A stretch of DNA of 64,000 bases from Yoonia sp. GPGPB17 (GCF_037892195.1 NZ_JATACI010000002.1:806001-870000), one strand, 5' to 3'. Positions 47,717-58,749 are shown, numbered from the stretch's first letter. The notes: generated from the sequence alone by a model not told the origin. Translations and numbers: made by a program.

Positions 47717-48486
47717 AGTGCGGTCCAACCGCCATCAACGCTGATCGTCGTCCCGGTGATCTGCGCCGCTGCATCAGAGGCCAGAAAGGCGACCGTACCG
47801 CCCAATTGCTCGACCGTTGCGAACTCTTTGGATGGCTGGCGTTCCAGCATGACATTCTTGATCACGTCCTCGCGGGACATGTTGTATTCTTTCATCGTGT
47901 CCGGGATCTGGGCCTCAACCAGTGGCGTCAGCACATAGCCGGGGCAGACGGCATTGCAGGTGATTGGCTCTTGGGCCGTTTCCAGACCGATGGTTTTGGT
48001 CAGGCCTACGATGCCATGTTTGGCTGCGACATAGGCGGATTTGTAGGGCGATGCGGTGAGCCCATGCGCCGAGGCAATATTGACAATACGCCCATAACCG
48101 TGCGCGCGCATGCCGGTAATAGCTGCCGCTGTTGTATGAAATGCTGACGTCAGGTTGATTGCGATGATTGCGTCCCATTTGCCGGTCGGAAAATCCTGTA
48201 CGGGGGCGACATGCTGAATACCGGCGTTATTCACCAGAATATCGCAACGCCCCGCATCTGCGATCAGGCGACGGCAATCATCACCTTTGGACATATCAGC
48301 GGCGACATATTTCGCTTCAACCCCGGTCTCTTTGGTGATTTCAGCTGCGAGCGCGTGATCTTCGTCGCGGTCCGTGAATGAATTCAGCACCACATTCGCA
48401 CCTGCCTTGGCCAATTCGCGGGCAACCCCAAGGCCGATGCCTGAGTTTGATCCGGTGATAACGGCGGTTTTTCCTGACAGGGACAT
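47713..48486 (-). CDS. bdhA: 3-hydroxybutyrate dehydrogenase
   Basis: 257-residue classical SDR: NAD motif TGSNSGIG (11-18), NNAG near 90, catalytic Ser/Tyr/Lys in IASAHGLTASPYKSAYVAAK, and C-terminal GTTISVDGGWTAL. The sequence fits D-3-hydroxybutyrate dehydrogenase, which oxidises 3-hydroxybutyrate to acetoacetate in PHB and ketone metabolism. First gene of a two-gene operon with the patatin. Confidence 0.9.
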   Translation of the reverse strand: MSLSGKTAVITGSNSGIGLGVARELAKAGANVVLNSFTDRDEDHALAAEITKETGVEAKYVAADMSKGDDCRRLIADAGRCDILVNNAGIQHVAPVQDFPTGKWDAIIAINLTSAFHTTAAAITGMRAHGYGRIVNIASAHGLTASPYKSAYVAAKHGIVGLTKTIGLETAQEPITCNAVCPGYVLTPLVEAQIPDTMKEYNMSREDVIKNVMLERQPSKEFATVEQLGGTVAFLASDAAAQITGTTISVDGGWTAL

Positions 48487-48567
48487 GGTTTGGCTCCGAT
48501 TCTCTTGCGTTGCGACTCACCTTATATGCTGCAACTGCAAAAACCAGACGACGCGTCCGTGAGCCAT

Positions 48568-48643
48568 AAAAAAAACGCCCGCACAAGGCGGGCGTAAAGT
48601 TATTGAGGCAGGTTTCATACAGGCAAGAAACCTATCGAGCAGT
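48568..48643 (-). ncRNA. Predicted small RNA of about 76 nt
   Basis: On the minus strand there is a promoter (next entry), a transcript with hairpin AGGTTTC-10 nt-GAAACCT (48610-48616 and 48627-48633), a single-stranded CCTGCCTCAATAAC stretch, and a perfect 8-bp terminator ACGCCCGC / GCGGGCGT followed by eight T. No reading frame lies within it and no minus-strand gene ends here, so the terminator is otherwise unexplained. A trans-acting riboregulator is the simplest reading. Confidence 0.6.
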
Positions 48644-48649
48644 GCCCCT

Positions 48650-48678
48650 GTTATAAGCAATCCCTCGCCCGCCTCCAA
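48650..48678 (-). promoter_or_regulatory. Promoter of the predicted small RNA
   Basis: -35 TTGGAG (48673-48678), 17-bp spacer, -10 TATAAC (48650-48655), read on the minus strand. Start of transcription expected near 48643, seven bases on. Sigma-70-like spacing and elements. Confidence 0.55.
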
Positions 48679-48757
48679 GCTAAAAGTTTGAAAAGGTTGG
48701 TAACCCTCTTTACGGTTTGGTCATAATAATGACCTGAGCAGAAAAAGGGGCATCAAA

Positions 48758-50573
48758 ATGACACGTCCGGTCGGCAGAAGAACACGCATAATCACAACCG
48801 CGTTGGCACTGGTTTTTACAGGAGCGTTCGTGCAGGCCGAACCCCAGCATGGCATAGCTATGTATGGCGACCCCGCCCTACCACCCGATTTTGTGTCCCT
48901 GCCCTACGCCAACCCGGACGCGCCCAAAGGCGGCCGGATCGTCACAGCAGAGGTCGGTAGCTTTGACAGCCTCAACCCGTTCATCCGCAAAGGGTCGGTT
49001 CCGTGGCAGCTGAGATTTTTCGTCGGCGAGAGCTTTATGGGCCGCTCATTGGACGAACCATTCTCACTTTATGGCGTTTTGGCCGAGATCGATTGAGACG
49101 GGACCGGACCGCGGTTGGGTCGAATTTACGCTGCGCGAGGATGCGACTTTTTCGGATGGTAGCCCTGTGACCATCGAAGATGTGATATGGTCCTACGAAA
49201 CTTTGGGCACCATTGGCCATCCCCGCTATCTGGGTTTCTGGTCCAAGGTTGAAAGCCTGGAACAGACAGGCGACCGAGCGGTTCGCTTCACCTTTAACGT
49301 CGAAGATCGCGAGTTGGCTTTGTTGGCCGGTTTGCGTCCTATTCTGAAAAAGGCCCAATGGGATGGCGTCGACTTCGCAGAAAGCACGACCGAGATCGTA
49401 CCGATCACATCAGCACCCTACGTCATTGATGATTTCGAACCGGGTCGCTTTGTCTCGCTGCGCCGCAACCCTGACTATTGGGGCGCTGATGTCCCTTTCC
49501 GTGTCGGCACCGGCAATCTTGACGAAGTGCGGCTTGAGTTTTTTGGCGATGAAACCGCCGCCTTCGAGGCGTTCAAAGTAGGGGAAGTCAACGCCACGCG
49601 CGAATTCAACGTCGTGCGCTGGGATACCCGCTATGATTTCCCTGCGGTCCAAAGCGGTGAAATCGTCAAAGAAGAGATCGCACACCAACGCCCGTCTGGC
49701 ATGACAGGTTTCGCGATGAACACCCGCCGTGCGCATCTCGCAGACTGGCGGGTGCGGGACGCATTGATCCACGCGTTTAATTTCGAGTTCATTAACGAAA
49801 CCATGACAGGCTCTGCCCAGCCGCGTATCACGTCTTACTGGTCAAACTCCCCGCTGGGGATGGATGCCGGGCCAGCAACAGGGCGCGTTGCGGAATTTCT
49901 TGAACCATTCGCCGATGAACTGGTCCCCGGCACGCTCGAAGGTTATGCGCTGCCTGTCAGTGACGGGTCAGAGCGCAACCGTGCTGGCAGTGCTGTCGCA
50001 TTCGAGATGTTCGAAGCCGCTGGTTGGACCGTGCAGGATGGCGTGATGCGCGATGCCGATGGCAATGATTTCAAGCTTGAAATCCTGCTGGATCAGGGCG
50101 CGACCGAGATGCAGTCGATCATAGATCTCTACACGGAATCACTTGCCCGGATCGGAGTAACAGCTGTAATGACTGTCGCCGATAGTGCGCAGTTCAAAGA
50201 ACGCACCGACGCCTATGATTTTGATTTGGTCTACTATCGGCGCGGCGTATCGCTGTCGCCCGGCAATGAGCAGTACAACTATTATGGTTCGGAACGCGCC
50301 AATGAGGTCGGAGGCCGCAACCTGATGGGGGTTCAATCCGCCGCCGTGGATGCGATGATTGGACGTTTGCTGACCTCGGAAAGTCAGGACGATTTTGTTG
50401 CCGCAGTTAAGGCGTTGGACCGCGTGCTAACCGCAGGCCGCTATGTTATCCCAATCTATCAGTGGAACATCAGTCGCATCGCGCAGGCTCGGGAACTTAA
50501 ACACCCGGACTACATCCCGATTTTCGGCGATTGGCCCGGTTGGCAGCCAGATGTTTGGTGGTATGAAGAGTAA
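48758..50573 (+). pseudogene. Peptide ABC transporter binding protein (YejA-like), frameshifted
   Basis: About 604 residues, SBP family 5, with signal peptide (ALALVFTGAFVQAE). HGIAMYGDPALPPDFVSLPY then ANPDAPKGG is the hallmark of YejA-type microcin C/oligopeptide binding proteins. One extra base near 49092 breaks the frame at SLYGVLAE; the second part (SIETGPDRGWVEFTL to WWYEE) is complete. No permease or ATPase genes follow, so it is either an orphan or works with a transporter elsewhere. Confidence 0.85.
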
Positions 50574-50605
50574 ACACCGTTGGCCTGATCGGATTGAGTG
50601 TAAAA

Positions 50606-51253
50606 ATGCAGAGACTATTGGCCGAGGGTCTGGGAACGGCGTTTTTGCTGATCGGCGTGGTGGGCTCTGGCATCATGGGCGCGACGTTGTCGGATGGGAA
50701 TGTCGCGATTGCCTTGCTTGCCAATGCGATAGCGACAGGCTGCATTCTTTATGTGATCATCACCACGCTAGGTCCCTTATCGGGTGCTCATTTCAATCCG
50801 GCTGTGACGTTGGCCTTCTTGCTACGCAAAAAGATTGGCCTCCAAGATGCGGCGTCCTATGTGATCGTGCAGATTATCGGCGGCATCCTCGGTGTTTGGG
50901 CCACCCACGTGATGTTTGATCTGAGCATTCTACAGGCTTCGACAACAGACCGCACCGGTGTGGGGCAGTGGTTCTCGGAAGTGTTGGCCACATTTGGGCT
51001 GCTCTTTGTCATCTTTGGCGGATTGAAAGGCCGCCCTGACGCCGTTCCAAGCCTTGTCGCGCTTTACATCACAGGTGCCTATTGGTTCACGTCCTCAACC
51101 AGCTTTGCCAACCCTGCGGTCACGATTGCACGTGGGTTCAGTGATACGTTTGCGGGTATCAATCCGGCTCATGTTCCAATGTTCGTGGCCATGCAGATTG
51201 TCGGTGTCGGCGTAGCGGCATTGATTCTGCCGCGGTTATTTCCGCAGGGCTAA
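50606..51253 (+). CDS. Aquaporin / MIP-family channel
   Basis: 215 residues, six helices with two NPA loops: HFNPAVT (near 61) and FANPAVTIARG (near 170, with the selectivity Arg). Relatively short AqpZ/AqpS-like type; water, glycerol or metalloid passage cannot be told apart here, and no ars genes are next to it. ATG 50606 used; a TTG at 50594 is in frame. Converges with the XRE-cupin gene (4-bp overlap). Confidence 0.88.
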   Translation: MQRLLAEGLGTAFLLIGVVGSGIMGATLSDGNVAIALLANAIATGCILYVIITTLGPLSGAHFNPAVTLAFLLRKKIGLQDAASYVIVQIIGGILGVWATHVMFDLSILQASTTDRTGVGQWFSEVLATFGLLFVIFGGLKGRPDAVPSLVALYITGAYWFTSSTSFANPAVTIARGFSDTFAGINPAHVPMFVAMQIVGVGVAALILPRLFPQG

Positions 51254-51873
51254 CTCAGCGATGTGACCCAAAGGATCGTCGCGTCTTCAGCGCTGATCGA
51301 GACCACATTGTGCCCCATCGCTGCGTCATAGTAGGTGCTGTCACCACGCTTGAGGTCTACGGGTTCGTAGAACTCCGTATAAAGTCGGATCTGACCGGTC
51401 AGCACATAAAGAAATTCTTCGCCGTCGTGGCGGACCCAGCCATCGAAATCCTCGACGTTCCGCGCGCGGACGCGGGTGCGGTAAGGCAGCATCTTCTTCG
51501 TGGTCAATGTCTCGGCCAAAAGCGCATGTTCGTAGGTTGTCGTCACCTTCTCGGCCTCTTCGCCGTTCCGGGTCACAGCCATACGACCATTCACCTGCCC
51601 CTTTGAGGGCGGTGTAAAGAGTTGCGGAACAGAGATTTCCAACCCCACGGCAAGTTTTTTGAGGGCGTCATACGTTGGCGACATTTGACCGTTCTCGATC
51701 TTCGACAGTGTCGAGCGGGCCAACCCGGCCTGTTGTGCGGCTTGTTCCAAAGTCCAACTGCGCGCTTTGCGCAATTCACGCACGCGCGCACCCAGATCAA
51801 GCGGCTGCGCGACGCCGGGTTCGCCGCTTTCGTGAGCGATGCGAATAAGGTTTTTGGGGTCGCTGTCTGCCAT
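51250..51873 (-). CDS. XRE-family regulator with cupin domain
   Basis: 207 residues: helix-turn-helix (LGARVRELRKARSWTLEQAA, GLARSTLSKIENGQMSPTYD, residues 27-80) and a C-terminal cupin_2 effector domain (HDGEEFLYVLTGQIRLYTEF, then LKRGDSTYYDAAMGHNVVS). Such regulators control amino-acid, polyamine or sulfur genes. Divergent from the acyl-CoA synthetase with 64 bp between starts, which is the likeliest target. Confidence 0.88.
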   Translation of the reverse strand: MADSDPKNLIRIAHESGEPGVAQPLDLGARVRELRKARSWTLEQAAQQAGLARSTLSKIENGQMSPTYDALKKLAVGLEISVPQLFTPPSKGQVNGRMAVTRNGEEAEKVTTTYEHALLAETLTTKKMLPYRTRVRARNVEDFDGWVRHDGEEFLYVLTGQIRLYTEFYEPVDLKRGDSTYYDAAMGHNVVSISAEDATILWVTSLS

Positions 51874-51937
51874 AGCTTTGTCATAAGCAGCCTGCGGACA
51901 TCTTGCAACCTAGGTGCCGTGTCGGTAGCGGTGAACG

Positions 51938-53431
51938 ATGCAGTCGCTTGTACAATCAGACGGGTTTCCGCCTGCGCCGGACGATTTCAACATGGCAGCC
52001 TATGTGCTGTCTCACGCGGATCGTTTGGGCGAAAAAACCGCGCTGCAGATTGTTCATGCGCGCGGCGATTGTGAGAGCTTCAGCTATCAGTTTCTGAAAC
52101 GTGCGGTACTAGGGACAGCGACAGCGTTGTTGGACAGGTTGGACCCTGGTGAGCGGGTCATATTACAGCTTGGCAATACGCCGGAATTTCCAATCGCATT
52201 TCTTGGCGCAATTGCTGCTGGGATCATCCCGGTGTCGCTATCGAGCGCCTTGTCGGAACGCGAGTACGAGGAGGTTACTCAGACCATACAGCCTGCCTTG
52301 GAACTCCGCCAAAAACACACGGTCAACGAACAACTTCGCAAGTTCTGGACGTTGAACCCGACCGATTTTGTGATCGGCGATCCCGACCGACCCGCGTACA
52401 TCATCTACACGTCGGGGACGAGCGGTCGCCCGACTCCGGTTGTCCACGCACATCGCGCGATCTGGGCGCGCCAGATGATGTTGGACGGCTGGTATGGGTT
52501 GCACGAAACAGATCGGATGCTGCATGCGGGCGCATTCAACTGGACCTATACGTTGGGCACCGGGCTGATGGACCCCTGGTCCATCGGTGCAACTGCTTTG
52601 ATCCCAGGGCAAGATGTGACGCCAGATCACCTTTCTGCCTTGATGAAAGAGTATCAGGCTACACTTTTTGCCGCGGCACCGGGCGTCTATCGCAGACTTT
52701 TGCGTGCCGATGTGGGGGCCCTTCCGCATCTGCGTCACGGCCTTTCAGCGGGCGAAACCATGGCCTCCTCTGTCCGCGATGATTGGCAAGAAAAAACCGG
52801 AACTCCCGTATTCGAAGCCTTCGGTATGTCCGAATGTTCGACATTTATCTCTGCGTCACCCGAAACTCCGGCACCGCAGGGTGCGGCTGGATTTGTCCAA
52901 CCGGGACGTAATGTTGCCCTGATGGGGCCTGAAGGGCCCGTCCCTCGCGGCATGGTCGGTACTATCGCCGTGCACAAGTCCGACCCCGGCCTGATGCTGG
53001 GGTATTTAGATAAACCCAAAGAGACCACCGCGCGCTATCAAGGCGATTGGTTCCTGACCGGTGATCAGGCGACGATGGACGCCAAGGGCGCCATCACTTA
53101 TGCCGGGCGCGCCGATGATATGATGAACGCCGGCGGCTACCGTGTCAGCCCCATCGAAGTCGAAGACGCGCTGACCGCACATCCCCTTATCATCGAAGCC
53201 GCAGCCTGTGCTGTGCAGGTACGCACAGGTGTTTTTATCATAGCGGGGTTTTACGTAGCCACGGACGTGATAGACGAAGATGAACTTCGCGCGTTTACCG
53301 CCGCGCGATTGGCCGCCTACAAGACGCCGCGCCTTCTGGTAGCCCGCGACACACTCCCTCGGGGGGCCAACAACAAACTTATGCGCAAAGTGCTGCGCGA
53401 CGAATGGGAGACCGCCTATGGTCAAACTTGA
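51938..53431 (+). CDS. AMP-dependent acyl-CoA synthetase
   Basis: 497-residue adenylate-forming ligase that activates a carboxylic acid to acyl-AMP then acyl-CoA. Motifs: P-loop YIIYTSGTSGRP (near 152), EAFGMSECS (near 290), DWFLTGDQA (near 370) and GRADDMMNAGGYRVSP (near 388). The usual C-terminal catalytic Lys region is present (GANNKLMRKVLRD). Substrate unknown; overall shape is nearest to short or aromatic acid ligases. Overlaps the DsbA-like gene by 14 bp. Confidence 0.85.
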   Translation: MQSLVQSDGFPPAPDDFNMAAYVLSHADRLGEKTALQIVHARGDCESFSYQFLKRAVLGTATALLDRLDPGERVILQLGNTPEFPIAFLGAIAAGIIPVSLSSALSEREYEEVTQTIQPALELRQKHTVNEQLRKFWTLNPTDFVIGDPDRPAYIIYTSGTSGRPTPVVHAHRAIWARQMMLDGWYGLHETDRMLHAGAFNWTYTLGTGLMDPWSIGATALIPGQDVTPDHLSALMKEYQATLFAAAPGVYRRLLRADVGALPHLRHGLSAGETMASSVRDDWQEKTGTPVFEAFGMSECSTFISASPETPAPQGAAGFVQPGRNVALMGPEGPVPRGMVGTIAVHKSDPGLMLGYLDKPKETTARYQGDWFLTGDQATMDAKGAITYAGRADDMMNAGGYRVSPIEVEDALTAHPLIIEAAACAVQVRTGVFIIAGFYVATDVIDEDELRAFTAARLAAYKTPRLLVARDTLPRGANNKLMRKVLRDEWETAYGQT

Positions 53432-54064
53432 TATCATTTCAGACCCGATCTGCCCGTGGTGCTACATCGGTAAGACAAATCTGGATAAGGCGCTGGAACA
53501 GTTTCCGGATCACCCGTTCACAATTGAATGGCATCCATTTCAGCTAAACCCAGATATGCCCGCCGAAGGCATGGACCGACGCGCCTATCTGGAAGGCAAA
53601 TTCGGCGGCAAGGAAGGCGCTGTAAAAGCTTATGCGCCGGTGGTCGAGCATGCAGAACGCTCGGGCGCGCATGTCAATTTCGATGCGATCAAGAAAACGC
53701 CCAACACGATCAACGCACATCGCTTGATCCACTGGGCTTAAGCATTGAGCAGCGCCAGTCTTTTGTCGTTGATCTGCTCTTCAAAGCGTATTTTGTCGAT
53801 GGGCGTGACATTGGCGATCACGAGGTGCTGGCCGATATTGCAGACAGCGCAGATATGGATGCCGCGATGGTGACGAAACTGCTGGCCTCGGATTCAGACG
53901 TCGACGATATTCGCGCCCGCGACAAGCACAGCCGCGAAATGGGTGTGAACTCTGTCCCAACCTTTATTGTCGCCCAACAACATGCCGTTCCGGGCGCACA
54001 ACCGCCTGACATGTGGGTCAATGTGATCAAGGACATCATGAAGCAAATCGACGCTGCTGAATGA
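53418..54064 (+). pseudogene. DsbA-family oxidoreductase (FrnE-like), frameshifted
   Basis: About 215 residues, thioredoxin fold with CPWC (SDPICPWCYIG, residues 8-18), of the FrnE / 2-hydroxychromene-2-carboxylate isomerase type. At GCTTAAGC (53736-53743) a TAA ends the first frame after AHRLIHWA; the remainder (SIEQRQSFVVDLLFKAYFVD, GVNSVPTFIV) follows in another frame to 54064. Family members read WAG-x-E-x-RQ at this point. Overlaps the MFS gene by 4 bp. Confidence 0.8.
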
Positions 54065-55288
54065 CGGAAGCGCCCGCAATCACAGTTGAGCCACGTCGGC
54101 TGCCGCAGGTCGAATTTATAGCGCTGATGGCGATGCTGGCCGCAACGGTGGCGTTCTCAATCGATGCCATGCTGCCCGCACTGCCTGAGGTTGGGGCCGC
54201 GCTCACACCCGACAATCTGAATAATGCGCAATTGATCATCACCAGCTTTGTGCTTGGCATGGGGATCGGCACCCTGTTTACAGGGCCGCTGTCTGATGCA
54301 TTCGGGCGCAAACCGGTTATGGTTGGGGGCGCGATCATATATGTCATTGCCTGTGCCGTTGCCTGGGCCGCCTCCAGTCTTGAAGTGATGCTGATTGCCC
54401 GCGTTGTGCAGGGCTTGGGTGCCGCTAAGCCCCCGCGTCGTCGCGATGGCGTTGATCCGCGACCTTTACTCTGGCCCTAATATGGCGCGGATATTGTCCT
54501 TTGTGATGGTGGTGTTTTCCCTTGTCCCGGCTTTGGCGCCCACAATCGGTCATTTTATCATTCTGGGCTTTGGCTGGCGTGCCATTTTCGCGGCATTCAT
54601 CCTCTTTTCCGTCCTTACGCTGCTCTGGCTGATGATCCGCCAGCCCGAGACGCTATTGGCTGAAAACCGGCGCCCCTTAAGCTTGCGCTCTTTGGTTTCA
54701 GCCGCATCAGAGATGTTCAGACATCGCACCGCGCGCCTGTCAATCTTCATACAAACCCTGACCTTCGGGATGCTGTTTACGGTCCTTTCGTCCACCCAAC
54801 AGGTGTTTGACATCACCTTTGAGCAAGGCGCGCATTTTCACTATTGGTTCGGCGGGATCGCGATTGTTGCGGCCTCCGCCAGTGTGCTGAATGCCCGTAT
54901 TGTGGTGCGGTTAGGTATGCGTGCCATCATCAAGGCGATGTATACCGTCCAGATCGGCATCACGCTTTTAATGATCGTCATCACCGCCGCGAACGGCCCG
55001 TATTGGTTGGCGTTTGGCACCTATGTATTCTGGATCACCGCGAACTTCTTTCAGGCCGGGTTGACCATCGGGAACCTCAATGCGCTGGCCATGGAAGAAA
55101 TGGGACATATCGCGGGTATGGCCGCGTCTATCATCGCTGCCGTGGCGACCATTGGTGCGGTCATCATCGCCGCCCCCATCGCACTGGCCTTCGATGGTAC
55201 GCCTATGCCCATGGCGATTGGCACATTGATCTGTGCATCCCTCGCCCTTTGGCTGACCAATATGATCAAAAGACCGGGTGAGACGTAA
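54061..55288 (+). pseudogene. MFS drug-efflux transporter (Bcr/CflA type), frameshifted
   Basis: About 409 residues with 12 helices. FIALMAMLAATVAFSIDAML (helix 1), GPLSDAFGRKPVMVGG (motif A, near 80) and VVAMALIRDLYSG (motif C-like region). GCTAAGC at 54424-54430 carries one extra base compared with the expected GLGAASPRVV, breaking the frame; both halves are otherwise intact. Probably a proton-driven exporter of drugs such as bicyclomycin or chloramphenicol. Confidence 0.85.
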
Positions 55289-55300
55289 AACGAACAGGCG

Positions 55301-58300
55301 TCAGCGCGCCTTTTTCTTCTCATCCGCCAGCTTTTGCGCCAAATCCCGTGCGATGTTGAACGCGCCCTGAATCTTGTCGCGTTCCTTGGCCCAATCGCGC
55401 CGCACAACGATCTTGTTGTCCTTGACCTTGGCCAGACCATTCTGCGCGCCAATAAACTCGACCAACCCTTTGGGCGAGGCAAATTTATCGTTGTGGAACT
55501 GTATGGTCGCGCCCTTCGGTCCGGCATCCAGTTTGGCGATGCCAGCGCGCTTGCACATCGCCTTGATCCGCACCACCAGCATCAATGTGTTCACCTCACG
55601 CGGAAGCTTGCCGAACCGGTCGATCAGCTCTGCTGCAAAACCTTCTAACTCGACCTTCGTGGTCAGTTCGGACAGACGGCGATAAAGCCCAAGGCGCACA
55701 TCGAGATCCGGCACATAGTCATCGGGGATCAGCACCGGCACGCCCAGATTGATCTGCGGTGCCCATTGCCCGTCGTCGATAATGCCTTCCGCCTTACCCG
55801 AGCGAATGGCCGCAATCTGATCCTCCAGCATTTGCTGGTAAAGCTCATAGCCGACTTCGCGCATCTGGCCGGATTGTTCCTCACCCAGCAGGTTGCTTTA
55901 GCCCCGCGAATATCAAGGTCTTGGCTGGCCAACGTAAAGCCTGCACCCAAGGTATCAATTGACCCAAGCACACGCAGCCGTTTCTGTGCGGTATCCGTCA
56001 ATTTCTGGCGGGGCTTTGTTGTCAGATAGGCGTAAGCCCGCGTCTTGGAGCGGCCTACCCTGCCCCTGATCTGATAAAGTTGGCTGAGGCCGAACATGTC
56101 AGACCGCCAAACGATCATCGTGTTCGCCGTGGGAATATCGAGGCCGCTTTCCACAATCGTCGTGGCCAGCAGCACGTCATACTTTCCATCATAGAACGCG
56201 TTCATGCGATCATCCAGTTCGCCCGCCGCCATCTGACCGGTGGCCGAGATGTAGGATACCTCTGGCACCTCGCGTTTGAGGAAATCCTCCATCTCGGCCA
56301 TGTCGGAAATGCGGGGTACGACGACGAAAGACTGGCCGCCTCGATAATGTTCGCGCAACAGCGCTTCACGCACGGTGATCGTGTCGAATTCGCTCACATA
56401 GGTCCGGATCGCTAGGCGGTCGATCGGTGGCGTGCCGATGATCGACAGATCACGCACACCGGACAACGAAAGTTGAAGTGTACGCGGAATGGGTGTTGCG
56501 GTCAGCGTCAGCACATGCACATCCGTCCGCAATTGCTTAAGCCGTTCTTTGTGCTGGACCCCGAATTTCTGTTCCTCATCAATAACTAGCAGGCCAAGGT
56601 TCTTAAACCGGACGCCCTTGGCCAACAGCGCATGTGTGCCGACAACAATGTCAACGGTACCCTTGGTGATCCCGTCACGCGTCAGGTTCGCGTCTTTCGC
56701 GGACACAAATCGCGACAGCGGGCGGACGTTGACAGGGAAGCCGCGGAAACGTTCTGCGAAGTTCTGATAATGCTGACGCGCGAGCAGTGTCGTAGGGGCA
56801 ATGATCGCCACCTGTACGCCAGAAAGCGCCGCGATAAAGGCCGCGCGGATCGCCACCTCGGTCTTGCCAAAGCCGACGTCGCCACAAATCAGACGATCCA
56901 TCGGCTTTCCGGCCCCCAAATCGGTCAGCACATCTTCAATCGCGGCCAGTTGGTCATCCGTTTCCACGTAAGGAAAACGCGCAAGGAACTGATCCCAAAG
57001 CCCATCCGGCGGGTCAAGCGCAGGCGCAGTCCGCAGTTCCCGCTCTGCCGCGACACGTATCAGGCGCTCTGCCATCTGGCGGATACGCTCTTTGAGTTTG
57101 GCCTTCTTCGCCTGCCATGCACCACCCCCGAGCTTGTCAAGTAACCCAGTTTCGTGACCATACTTTGAAAGAAGCTCGATGTTCTCAACCGGCAGATAAA
57201 GCTTTGAGCTTTCGGCATATTCCAGCAACAGGCATTCATGCGCCGCGCCCAGTGCGGTCACAACCTCCATGCCCATATAGCGCCCGACACCGTGATCGAC
57301 ATGCACGACCAGATCACCGGGTGACAGGCTATTGGCCTCAGACAGGAAGTTCTCGGCCCGGCGTTTCCGTTTGGTTTGCCGGATCAGGCGGTCGCCCAAG
57401 ACGTCCTGTTCGGATATCACCGTTAGCTCTGGCGTCTCAAAGCCATTATCCAACGCCCAGACGGCAAGATGTAAGCCGTTTTTACCCACCCGGCTGAAGT
57501 CGGTGACCGAGATCGCCTCTGCCACGCCTTCATCTTCGATCAGCCCCTCCAGTCGTTCGCGCGCACCTTCCGAGTACGACGCGATGACCACCGGTCCATC
57601 GTTCAGTTTAGCTTTCACATGATCCGCTAAGGCGCTGAAAAGACTGATCTGTTCTTGCTGCCGTTCTGGCGCGAAGTTACGTCCAATGCGCCCACCCGCA
57701 TCGATGGCGCCTGGGCCAGTGGCCTGCTTGAGCGGTGAGAATTGCATGACACGCCGATCGGCGACTACGGCCTCCCAAGCGGCGTCATCCAGATAGAGCA
57801 ACTCTGGCGGCGCGGGTTTATACACACTGTCCATCCGCCCCTTTTGGGATAGCGCATGCATACGCGTCCCGTATTGATCTGCGATACTGTCCCACCGGGC
57901 CAGACGCATGGGCGTCATTTGGTCATCAAGGCTAACGGTTGCCTTGGGCAGGTAGTCAAAAAGTGTCTCGAGATCATCCTGGAAGAACCCCAACCAATGC
58001 TCGACGCCTGCGTGTTTTCGTCCGGCCGAGACGGCTTCGTAGAGAGGATCGTCCGTGCCCGCCGCCCCAAATTCCAAACGATAATTCTGGCGAAACCGTG
58101 TGATTGCAGCCTCATCAAGGATCACTTCAGAGACGGGCGCCAGTTCGACCTCAGTCAGCTTTTCGGTTGTGCGTTGCGTCGCTGGGTCAAAGCGCCGTGC
58201 GCCGTCAAGGACGTCACCGAACAAATCCAAACGCACGGGGCCGGATTGCCCCGGCGGATAGATATCAATGATGCCGCCGCGTATCGCATAGTCACCGGGT

Positions 58301-58749
58301 TCCATCACTGTCGGACTTTGGGTGAACCCCATGCGGATCAGGAAGTGGCGCAGGGCATCTTCATCCATGCGGTGGCCGACCGTCGCTTTGAAGGCCGCCT
58401 CGCGCAGCAGTGTGCGCGCTGGCACCCGCTGGGTGACGGCGGACAGCGATGTGAGCAGAATGAACGTCTCGGGCATTCCATGCACAAGACCAGCCAATGT
58501 GGCCATGCGCGCGGCAGAGATATCTGTGTTCGGCGAAACCCGATCATAGGGCAGACAATCCCATGCGGGGAACACAAATACCGGCATATGCGGCGCAAAG
58601 AATGCCAGGGCTGCCTGCATTGCCACCAACCGCTTGTCATCACGGGCGATATGTAGGACAGGCTGCCCTGCGCTTAATTCAGCAAGGATCAGTTGTGCGT
58701 CATACCCTTCGGGTGCGCCGCTAATGGTGATGTGTTTGGGATCAGACAT
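55301..58749 (-). pseudogene. mfd: Transcription-repair coupling factor, frameshifted
   Basis: About 1150 residues: UvrB-like N-terminal domains, RNA-polymerase-interacting domain (LSPGDLVVHVDHGVGRYMGM), then the superfamily 2 translocase (GDVGFGKTEVAIRAAF Walker A, DEEQ Walker B, LTATPIPRTLQLSLSG, and QIRGRVGRS). Near 55898, in GCTTTAGC, the frame breaks at DIRGA, where Mfd normally reads DIRGAGNLLGEEQSG; the remaining 185 residues follow in another frame. Mfd is rarely lost, so a sequencing error is likely. Confidence 0.9.

Noticed and set aside
56530..56541. GCTTAAGC within mfd as another frame break
   Set aside because: On the minus strand it reads ERLKQLR in an intact frame, so the string alone does not mark a break.
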